Assembly (NCBI GenBank): GCA_004835665.1
Contig: RBKR01000014.1
Span: 1-64,000, forward strand
Direction: 5' to 3'
DNA: 64,000 bases
Source of the DNA: Phoma sp. XZ068
Taxonomy: Eukaryota > Ascomycota > Dothideomycetes > Pleosporales > Didymellaceae
In this document: positions 10,484 to 17,927 of the stretch, one piece after another
Position numbering within the stretch: position 1 is the stretch's first letter
Layout of the letters: each line of letters opens with the position of its first letter
Notes under the pieces: generated by a model
The model's input: only the letters and a program-made list of their open reading frames with translations
The model's database searches: none
Told to the model about the DNA's origin: nothing
Position numbers and translations under genes: made by a program

Positions 10484-10803
10484 TGTGCTGTAATCAATTG
10501 CTCTGTGCTGTGCATTTAGTGTGTTACTTTCTTGCGTTGGTGTTTACAGTGTTGATGTTCTGCTGTGTTGATGCAGTTGTTGTCCGCGCGCTAGCGCAAC
10601 CCTAACCACAACATTAAACCCTACCCCCATGATTTACAAAGCCGATTTCGCTACAACTTGCACAGGTAATGCGGGTTATTGTCGCAAAACATATGTCCAA
10701 GTTTGAAGCAGATCCAATCTGTTGTTGCAGAACGACCGTAGTTGGGAGAAAAACCAACCGTACCCATGATAAGATATCCGCGGCAAATCTGTAGCCCTGG
10801 TCC
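10484..10803. other. Spacer between modules A and B with degenerate telomeric repeats
   Basis: These 320 bp lie between the stop of partner A and the truncated end of helicase B. They contain CAACCCTAACC at about 10597 and AAACCCTACCCC at about 10617, both in the left-telomere orientation. Homology of helicase B to helicase A stops at about 10861, just inside this edge. No gene is seen. Confidence 0.6.
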
Positions 10804-13161
10804 CTAACAAATCCGTACCCCTAAATCAACCATTGGAATGGTTGGCCTACCCATCTGGGTTAGATAACGGTGGATGATCTTGGCCTTTGCGCTGGCCCCG
10901 ATGCCTTTGTGGTACATAGTCACATACACCATCAACCCGTCCTCGATGAACACACCACGGCTCTCGCCATTCGGACAGTTCATGTACTGGACCGTCACCA
11001 CTTCCGTTCCGCGTGCTGGCTGTCCCCCGGCCATGTGCACCAAAACTAACAAATGCTCTCGGAACGCTTGCATGGCCTTCTCGTAATCTCTCACCGCCCG
11101 GGTTCTCCACACCACCCCGCGCCCTTCGGGTGCGGCTGGGTCGGTGGCTTGGACATCTACAAATGCCTCTCGTAACCTCTTCTCGTGGATCACGCGATGA
11201 GCCAACCAACTTTTCCCGTCTACGCCTCCGAACGTGTTGCGCTTGTCCTGGAAGAAATTCCACCCAACCTTCATCTCGGCTGGGTTGTCGACGATGTTGT
11301 CCCAATCAATGGCTGGCAACGGCGTGGCCCCTTCCGCTAACCGACCATCCTCGTTGATGTCTAGCAACATCAACTGCTTTTGCAACTCGAACCGTGACGT
11401 CTCCACCAACCCGTGGATCATCGACCGCAAACCGGGCATTGTGAACCGAATGTGGCCGTACAACAATGTGTCCCCGACCCACTCGATCACGCCGTCCACG
11501 TTTGTGTTGAACCGAATCTTCATGCCATACGTCCTCAATCGCAACAGCCAATCCATCGGGCTGGGTGTGCCGCCGTAGCTAGTCAGCGTCATGAAACGAT
11601 TGGCGCTCTCCTGAACCAACTCAAAATGGCTTGTAGCCAACTCTTCGGCGTCCTGCTGGGCGAATCCCTCCTTCTCCATCAGCTCGGCCACGCGGTCTTG
11701 ACGCGTCTTCACCGCCATGTACAACACCAACATCCTTGCAACGGTAACGACGGCGGAAATTATAGGCGTGTATGCCAACGCGTCCTTCCACCCACGATCG
11801 CTGTCTACCCCCATGACTGCTGTGGCGCTGACGAACGCACTCTTGTACTCGTTGTCCTTCAAATGATGGTCCAACAGCGACAGCAAAAACCCCAACACAT
11901 GACCCTCCAACAATGCCTCCTCCTCTTCGTCCATTTGCTCTTCACTGTCCGAGTTGTTGTCTCCGCCTTCGATCGGTTGACGCTCGCTTTCGGCTTCGGC
12001 TTCGGCTTCTTCCTCGTCCTCACCTACGACTTGCTTGATCTTCCGCAGCCACACGATCTGGCTCGCTGTCAATCGATACGGCGGCCTCTGTCCCCTAACT
12101 CCCTTCGATGCACCCTCCACGTTCTCTCCTTCACCCCTATTCTCTCCCTCACCCCTATCCTCTTCCTCCTCCGCCTCTGTTTCCTGCGCTTCAACAGTCT
12201 CCAACTCATGGCTCCGCCAAATGTAGCGGATGAAGGACAACCACCAACCGGCATACTTGGTCATCGTTTTGCCTGTCTGGCGTGCATTGAACGGCTTCTC
12301 GTTGGTCTCGCTTCCCATCTCGCGGCGGTTGACATAGTTCATTGCTGGAAAACCGACAATGCTCGGACGTGACGCCTGCTGGGCCTTCCAAATCACCATC
12401 TTTACCGCCCAGCAGACCTTGCTCAACGCCTTCTCGTTCTTCTTGGGTTTTTGGGTCAACTCTAGCAACCATTCGCGGTCTAAGCTGCCCAAATGACGGG
12501 CCCAACCGGTCCGGTTCAGCCATGCGTGTGTGACATGCCGGTTGTGGTCTGGGTCGATCCGGGCGTTGACGTTCTTGTCGACCTCGTCTAGCACGGCGGT
12601 GGTCTCTTGGAACACTGCCTCCAACTGCCGCTGGATGGTCACGCTTTCTCCTCCTGTGTCCTCTCTGTTCTGGCGTCTGACTTCAAACAAACGCCCCAAC
12701 CGTCCTGCGTGCGTAAACTTTTGGCAATGTACACCCTCCACCCACATGCGGTTGGTCTCTCTGCGCGACCCTTTGGACGTCCGCCCTCTCTTCTGTGGGT
12801 TCGTCCAGTTGTGCTTGTTACGGCAATGTAGCTGCATGTCTTGCACGGTCCGGCGGATGTAGCCACATGCTGTTGTATCGTTCTCCTTTGCTTCGCACTT
12901 GAAACCGTCTTGCCATATCCTCAAATGGGGAATCGGATCGGATCCTGGCTCTGGATACACGACTTCATCCTCGTTTTCTGCCAAGTCGTTCATTGCCCAC
13001 ACAGCCTGGGCAATGTCTGTTCGTGTGCTTACGGTTACATATGCATGCTTGCTGTTCAAGTGGGTAGCTACATGGGCCTTGACGACGCCTATGCCGCATT
13101 CTTTGCAAACAACGATGCGGCAGCTGGGGATATGCACGAATATGGTGTTGAATTGATCCAT
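10804..13161 (-). CDS. Truncated OrsD-type telomere-linked helicase paralogue lacking the helicase domain (module B)
   Basis: About 785 aa from the ATG at 13161 (MDQFNTIF..); an ATG at 13185 adds eight residues. The N-terminus carries the CKEC..H..H finger (from Cys19), followed by a long region that tracks the helicase at 3815-8476 through the OrsD part, including LLRTYGMK.R.NT, VEDGLM-type and KIIHRYL motifs. Homology stops abruptly after KIIHRYL (about position 10861), where some 18 unrelated residues precede a stop. The Walker A, DECH and GRAGRDG motifs are therefore absent, so this cannot be a helicase alone. The remaining frame has no internal stop or frameshift, so it may still encode a DNA-binding protein; equally it may be a relic not yet decayed. 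It pairs divergently with the plus-strand gene at 13706. Confidence 0.75.
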   Translation of the reverse strand: MDQFNTIFVHIPSCRIVVCKECGIGVVKAHVATHLNSKHAYVTVSTRTDIAQAVWAMNDLAENEDEVVYPEPGSDPIPHLRIWQDGFKCEAKENDTTACGYIRRTVQDMQLHCRNKHNWTNPQKRGRTSKGSRRETNRMWVEGVHCQKFTHAGRLGRLFEVRRQNREDTGGESVTIQRQLEAVFQETTAVLDEVDKNVNARIDPDHNRHVTHAWLNRTGWARHLGSLDREWLLELTQKPKKNEKALSKVCWAVKMVIWKAQQASRPSIVGFPAMNYVNRREMGSETNEKPFNARQTGKTMTKYAGWWLSFIRYIWRSHELETVEAQETEAEEEEDRGEGENRGEGENVEGASKGVRGQRPPYRLTASQIVWLRKIKQVVGEDEEEAEAEAESERQPIEGGDNNSDSEEQMDEEEEALLEGHVLGFLLSLLDHHLKDNEYKSAFVSATAVMGVDSDRGWKDALAYTPIISAVVTVARMLVLYMAVKTRQDRVAELMEKEGFAQQDAEELATSHFELVQESANRFMTLTSYGGTPSPMDWLLRLRTYGMKIRFNTNVDGVIEWVGDTLLYGHIRFTMPGLRSMIHGLVETSRFELQKQLMLLDINEDGRLAEGATPLPAIDWDNIVDNPAEMKVGWNFFQDKRNTFGGVDGKSWLAHRVIHEKRLREAFVDVQATDPAAPEGRGVVWRTRAVRDYEKAMQAFREHLLVLVHMAGGQPARGTEVVTVQYMNCPNGESRGVFIEDGLMVYVTMYHKGIGASAKAKIIHRYLTQMGRPTIPMVDLGVRIC

Positions 13162-13705
13162 TGTGCTTTGCGGTTGCAAGTGCATCTTCTAATCTTCAGT
13201 TGGGCTCTATTTACTATCTAAACTTGTGTCTTCCCCTCTCCTTACCAACCTCTTTAATTTCGTTTTCCTCCGTTGTATCACCGTTCTAAATTTGGCCAAT
13301 ATCCCTATGTTCTCTGATTGGATGGGTGGATGCAATGTAGTCTGCGCAATGACGATCAAACCTCTGCACGGTTCTGCCTCGCCAAAACTACGCGGACAAC
13401 GTTGGACAGTGTTTCTGTGCGAGTGCAACTCAAAACACTGTATCTGAATTTCTAAAACCTTACCCAAAAAGAGAGTTACTTTTCACTCTGTTGTTGCTAC
13501 AAGCAGGTGGCTGGTTGGTGTGGTTTGGTGTGGTGATGCGGACCGACTTTCGGCGGCAATTTGTACGAAAGTTCAGCGGCCACCACCACCCTCGATCGTT
13601 CCACCACCACACCGGCTACTACCCTATACATTGATCAACTACCTCTTACACTAATTACCTACCTCCTGAATTAGTTACCTACCTCCTGAATTAATTATCT
13701 ACCTC
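13162..13705. promoter_or_regulatory. Divergent intergenic region of module B
   Basis: A 544 bp spacer between the two module B starts. It contains GT-rich sequence at about 13495-13545 and a 20-bp tandem repeat (13641-13720). The segment at 13349-13440 recurs, diverged, at 17670-17745 beyond the transposon. Confidence 0.5.
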
Positions 13706-13720
13706 ATGGGTTGGTCAACT
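13641..13720. repeat. 20-bp tandem repeat running into a start codon
   Basis: Four units with a strict 20-bp period, consensus ACCTCCTGAATTARTTACCT, begin at 13641, 13661, 13681 and 13701. The last unit is degenerate and contains the ATG (13706) of the module B partner gene, where earlier units have CTG. Confidence 0.8.
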
Positions 13721-15394
13721 ACGTTATGCGAGGCTGCTGAGCAGTTTGACGGGGGCGCGCGCAGCTTTCCTTTCGCGAGCGAGCTCAGCATTGTAGACAA
13801 GTATGGGTACGATCCGCCAAATGAAGACTACGCGAAGCTCTTCTCCTGCCAGGCAACGGTTCCAAGCTCGAAGCGCAGCAGCCACCACAGACCTCACAGC
13901 GCAGGCTGGCTGGTCCCAACCGAAGACACCGACAGCGTGTGCAAGCCAGTCTTCGTTGCCCACTCTCTCCTCTCCGCCATCTGGTTGTTGCACGAATCGC
14001 TGCCAGAGGGCGCCTTGTCTGACGAGGCCTGGAATCGCCTCGTCTGCGCAGCCCAGTCGCTTGCAGAAGGCACGGGGGAAGCACCGCCATCCGCGCAAAA
14101 GCCGTCTGCCTCTCCTGCTGATCGCAGAAAGCGGCCAACTCCTTCTTTGTGCGTGTTGCCGCCAAAGCGCGCGCGCACGGAACCCGCAGAGACGCCTCTA
14201 AGCAGCCCTCAGCAGCCAGAGCACGGTGAACAATTTGCGCAGCGCACCACCAGCATCACCAACAACAACCGCCGCGCTGAGCAAGCACGCACGAGGAAAC
14301 TAGACGATGCTCGCCGCAAGAACCGGCTCAGTCTTGGCTTGAGAGAGCCGGGCAGCGAGGCGTCCTCTGCAGAGCGCGCGGCGTATGCTTCCATCTCGCG
14401 ACAAGATGAGGCTCTTGTCGCGTGGATCATCAAACAGCCCGTCGCAGAGCACGCCGACTTCTACAGCACTGCCCAGGCGCCCTATGCCAAGGCTTGCGAG
14501 CTTCTGGAGAAGGCGCGCGCGCTGGGCAACCCATCTTCTCGCCACCACGCTGCCCAGTTCCTGCAGACCTGGCGGGAGCGCGGTTCGCCCTTTGGGGGTG
14601 GGGTCGCTGTGCGGCACGACGTGCTTCGCTACTCGCAGCGAGGGCGCGATGTGCCTCTATTGCAGTCTGCCTACCCCAGCACAACAGATGGAGAGTTCTG
14701 CCTGGCTTGGGACAGGTGCAGGCGCTACGCGGGCATGCTGGCTGCTGTGAACATCGAGTACAGGTGGGCTGAAGCGCTGCTAGGCAAGGCGTACGCCGAC
14801 AAGATCCTTCAGATCCAGGAGGACGACCACGCGATCAGCAGCAGCCGCAGCAGATCGCGCAGCCGCAACGGCAAGGGGCAGGTCCGCACCGAGGCCATCG
14901 CAGCCCTACTGGCGCTCGTCAACCCACACGCTACTCCCAAGGATAGAGAGGCCTTCCGCAAACGCCTGACAGTAGCCACGCGCTGGTACAGGGTCGCCGA
15001 GGGATTAGGCTGGGGCACGCTCATGCTCATGCCACACGACAAGATTGCAAGCTCCTGGATCGAGTCCACAGTCCGCGCCTGGGGCCTGGATGCCTGGATT
15101 GAACTGGTGAAGAAGATCCGCCCAGACGTCTGCGCTGCGAGCAAGGCGCTTGAGAACTGGCTAGGGCCAGAAGGCATCGCTGGGTGTCCTATCGGCGAAA
15201 AAGAGATGCTGAGCATTGAGGCAGACGCGCCGACAGCGAGCTATGCAATTGAGGAGATTCTTGACAGCGAGGAGGACGACAACAGCGTTGTTGAGCTGTC
15301 GCAGGCACACGCAAGCCCAGTGAGCTCTGTCGCAGATGCGCCGCTGCGCCAGATGACGCTGCTAGAGTTGTTCCACCCTGTAGACGAAGTATGA
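13706..15394 (+). CDS. Unrecognised partner protein of telomere-linked helicase (module B)
   Basis: A 562 aa paralogue of the protein at 8690-10483, with the same conserved blocks in the same order: AAEQFDGGARSFPFAS at residues ~9-24, HSAGWLVP and VCKPVFVAHS near 70-95, NNNRRAE and YASISRQDE in the middle, EYRWAEALLGKAY and GLGWGTLMLMPHD in the C-terminal half. A short Ser/Arg stretch (SRSRSRSRN) precedes a helical block. The end has an acidic patch (EEILDSEEDD) and the terminal motif RQMTLLELF. The linker between the N-terminal and central blocks is shorter than in module A and unrelated in sequence. The frame is intact although its neighbouring helicase is truncated, suggesting the partner can be kept on its own. 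Single exon. Function unknown. Confidence 0.75.
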   Translation: MGWSTTLCEAAEQFDGGARSFPFASELSIVDKYGYDPPNEDYAKLFSCQATVPSSKRSSHHRPHSAGWLVPTEDTDSVCKPVFVAHSLLSAIWLLHESLPEGALSDEAWNRLVCAAQSLAEGTGEAPPSAQKPSASPADRRKRPTPSLCVLPPKRARTEPAETPLSSPQQPEHGEQFAQRTTSITNNNRRAEQARTRKLDDARRKNRLSLGLREPGSEASSAERAAYASISRQDEALVAWIIKQPVAEHADFYSTAQAPYAKACELLEKARALGNPSSRHHAAQFLQTWRERGSPFGGGVAVRHDVLRYSQRGRDVPLLQSAYPSTTDGEFCLAWDRCRRYAGMLAAVNIEYRWAEALLGKAYADKILQIQEDDHAISSSRSRSRSRNGKGQVRTEAIAALLALVNPHATPKDREAFRKRLTVATRWYRVAEGLGWGTLMLMPHDKIASSWIESTVRAWGLDAWIELVKKIRPDVCAASKALENWLGPEGIAGCPIGEKEMLSIEADAPTASYAIEEILDSEEDDNSVVELSQAHASPVSSVADAPLRQMTLLELFHPVDEV

Positions 15395-15522
15395 TGTTCC
15401 TCCAGCGTGGGTTACTTACCGTGCAGATATGTAATGTTAGCAGGCTTCTTGCATTTGAAAATTCTTGCTGCAGGTGTTGCATTTTCGTAGTAGTTGCAGC
15501 TTCACGTTGGTTCGGCGCAATA

Positions 15523-17667
15523 CCGTGATCGGCCACCCGATGCGCACGGTCACCCAATGCGCACCCCACCACTTTTTGGGGTATCACCAAAATGAGGCTA
15601 TTAAGCCACATACAATAGATATTATCACAAGAATTTCTGGTGGATTGCTCTATAAACCTATGCAACAAACTTTGCTACTGAAATCGTTTTGGTGGAGCGA
15701 TCTTGCGGCCACGGCTGTTGAGTTTTGGTGGTGGGGATGGGAAACGATCATGAGCGATAGGCCGACTACCACCACCCACACCACCGCGATTTTGCTTCTT
15801 TCTGGGTGCTGTAGACTGTGAGGCCTTTCGCTTACCTGTTTTGGGTAATAGTATAGCTTTTTGAGCGTCGCGAGCTTGTTTCTCATGCTGTTTTTCTGCC
15901 CGGCGTTCAGCTACTTCGGCGTCCTTCACAGCTTTGACCCGGGCCCGCTCCTCCTTCTCTGCTGCACGCCGCGCCTGCTTCTCGTCCTTCTCTTTTTGTT
16001 GTAGTAGCTTTTTGGTCTGTTGAAGCTCTCGTTTAGTCGCCTTTTCCAGTTCCAACTGCTCCTCATAGGCCTCATTTGCGCGGTCGCGTGCGTCGGCCTC
16101 TTGTTTAGATGAAGGACTCCACCAAACTGCGCCGCCATGCCTCTCAATTCGACGTGTGTATAGAGGTAGTACCTTCTGCTTCTTTGGCTTCTTCTTCTGA
16201 GTCGCCAGCTCTGTTTTGGCCTCTTCTAATTCGTGTTGTACCAACTCAAACTGCACGTGGAGTTGGTGGATAGCCTGTTCAAGCGGGCCTAATTGACTAC
16301 TACCTTCATCCCCCACAACCTCCCGCAATAGAGACTTGGCTTTTAGCCAGTTTGGTGCAGTAGGTGCAGCGGTAGGTGCTGTTTGTTCAGGCGGAGTTGC
16401 GAGCTTAACTAGAGTTGGTGGCTTGAACTTATCGAGTACAACGTCGGCGTTGCGTGGGTGAATACCTGTGGCTGAGAAGGACGTCTCAACCAACGTTTTG
16501 GTGAAGGTATTCACCCAAGCCGGCCAGAATAGGTTGAAGAAGTCGCTCTTATTTATAGAGACTATGCCTTGGCCTCTCTGAGTGCAAGCATCTAGCTCCT
16601 TGGTGTAGTTTTGGGCGAGCGGCTTGAAGCAAACCACATCCAACGGCTGCAACGTGTGGGTGGAGTGAGGTGGATAGACCATCAATAGTACCTTGTGAGC
16701 GTCGCAGTAGTCGATGAAGGCCTTCGTTATATGGCTACCGTGACCGTCTAGGATAAGTAGGCGCCACCTTCTACGAGATTTTGGTGCAGTGTACCGCTCA
16801 AACACCTGTTCAAGCCACGCCAAACCTAAATCGTCGTTCGTCCAACCAGTAGGTGAGGTGGTAAAGAAGATATCGTGTTTTTTTGGGTTGATTGGGGCTA
16901 CCCAGCTCGCCTGAACGGCTCGCCCAGCTGGTGGATGGATGATGCAAGGCGGTAGTACTGATCCATCGGCGCATATTGTCGCTAGGAGGGTTATCCACTC
17001 GCGGTTACCGTCGTGGAGACTCTGCCTGAAGTGCTTTTGGTGGTATAGTACCTTGTCAAAGATCCGTTTACTCCTCCCAGTGACCCCAATCGCGAAGCCC
17101 TTCTCATCCATATTGTAGGTATTCTCAGGTAGCACGTTGTACTCAGCCATTTTGCTGTGCAGTAGTTCGAAGTATACTTGATACTTCTCACAAGAATCAG
17201 CGTGGTGACGACCAGCTTCCATAGGCGTGGTCCACGCAGGAAGAAGTACATCGGCGTGACGGTTGAGGAAGCGGGTTATCCACCTCTCGGAAGGCTCCCA
17301 ACGACACAGAGGCGTTACAAAATTAGTTACCATTTGCCTTGTAGGCATAAGGTGCCTCTCTGTAAGCTCTCTGATATATTTTACAACCTCTACCTCATCG
17401 CGTGGGTGGAGTAGACGTCGCTGCAATGCCTCTTCTTGGTGGGGTATTACCTGACCTTGGTGTTGACGCGTCAAAGTTGATCGGCTGCAACCATGTTTTT
17501 TGGCAAGTGCTTGGTATGAAAGTTTTGCTCCTGGTTTTAATCTATCTATCTCTGCAAGGGCTTCTTGTAAAGGCATTGTGGTGTTGAGCTATAGTAGGTT
17601 CAAAAACAAGATGAATTGAGGTGGGGTGTGCATCGGGTGACCGTGCGCATCGGGTGGCCGATCACGG
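15523..17667 (-). mobile_element. Complete pogo/Fot1-type DNA transposon
   Basis: Terminal inverted repeats of about 48 bp begin CCGTGATCGGCCACCCGATG at both ends, with two mismatches between the left arm (15523 onward) and the reverse complement of the right arm (ending 17667). Each arm contains an internal direct repeat of CACCCRATGCGCAC-type sequence. The element is flanked by TA on each side (15521-15522 and 17668-17669), the target duplication expected for Tc1/mariner-pogo elements. It carries one intact transposase gene. Neither arms nor gene show RIP, so the copy is probably young or low in number. Confidence 0.9.
15675..17576 (-). CDS. Pogo-family DDE transposase
   Basis: A 633 aa intact transposase inside the element at 15523-17667. 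The N-terminus carries a Psq-type helix-turn-helix (LSYQALAKKHGCSRSTL, residues ~19-35) and a CENP-B-like second DNA-binding domain (VTNFV..SERWITRFLNRH). The catalytic DDE_1 core follows, with NMDEKGF, LLILDGHGSH and a third Asp in THTLQPLDV; these are the expected metal-binding acidic residues. The C-terminal ~180 residues are a Glu/Lys/Gln-rich coiled coil ending in a basic, Pro-rich tail. No stops or frameshifts, so it is probably active or recently so. It would bind the terminal repeats and cut and paste the element at TA sites. Confidence 0.92.
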   Translation of the reverse strand: MPLQEALAEIDRLKPGAKLSYQALAKKHGCSRSTLTRQHQGQVIPHQEEALQRRLLHPRDEVEVVKYIRELTERHLMPTRQMVTNFVTPLCRWEPSERWITRFLNRHADVLLPAWTTPMEAGRHHADSCEKYQVYFELLHSKMAEYNVLPENTYNMDEKGFAIGVTGRSKRIFDKVLYHQKHFRQSLHDGNREWITLLATICADGSVLPPCIIHPPAGRAVQASWVAPINPKKHDIFFTTSPTGWTNDDLGLAWLEQVFERYTAPKSRRRWRLLILDGHGSHITKAFIDYCDAHKVLLMVYPPHSTHTLQPLDVVCFKPLAQNYTKELDACTQRGQGIVSINKSDFFNLFWPAWVNTFTKTLVETSFSATGIHPRNADVVLDKFKPPTLVKLATPPEQTAPTAAPTAPNWLKAKSLLREVVGDEGSSQLGPLEQAIHQLHVQFELVQHELEEAKTELATQKKKPKKQKVLPLYTRRIERHGGAVWWSPSSKQEADARDRANEAYEEQLELEKATKRELQQTKKLLQQKEKDEKQARRAAEKEERARVKAVKDAEVAERRAEKQHEKQARDAQKAILLPKTGKRKASQSTAPRKKQNRGGVGGGSRPIAHDRFPSPPPKLNSRGRKIAPPKRFQ

Positions 17668-17927
17668 TAACGGTCAAACCTCTGCCTCACCAAAACTACG
17701 CCAACAACGTTGCACAGTGCTTCTGTGTAAACGCAACATAAAACCCTAATCCCAAGTATGCCAATCGAATCTGCGGGTACAGCTTAGGGTCTGACAACTT
17801 TTTGCGTCAAGTTGCTGCTTTTTGTAACCCTAACTGATTTCTTTAAGATTTTGAAATCAGTAATGCCCCTGTTGTTCAGAACGCTTGGACCCCTAGGAAA
17901 TCCGCAGGACCATTACTGTTCATCCTA
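17668..17927. other. Junction between the transposon and the RIP-affected block
   Basis: Starts with the right TA of the transposon. About 75 bp (17670-17745) then resemble 13349-13440, the module B intergenic region, with an ~8 bp deletion. Telomere-like AAACCCTAATCCC and AACCCTAACTG motifs lie at about 17742 and 17826. No gene. The sequence changes sharply to RIP-affected retroelement at about 17928. Confidence 0.55.
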
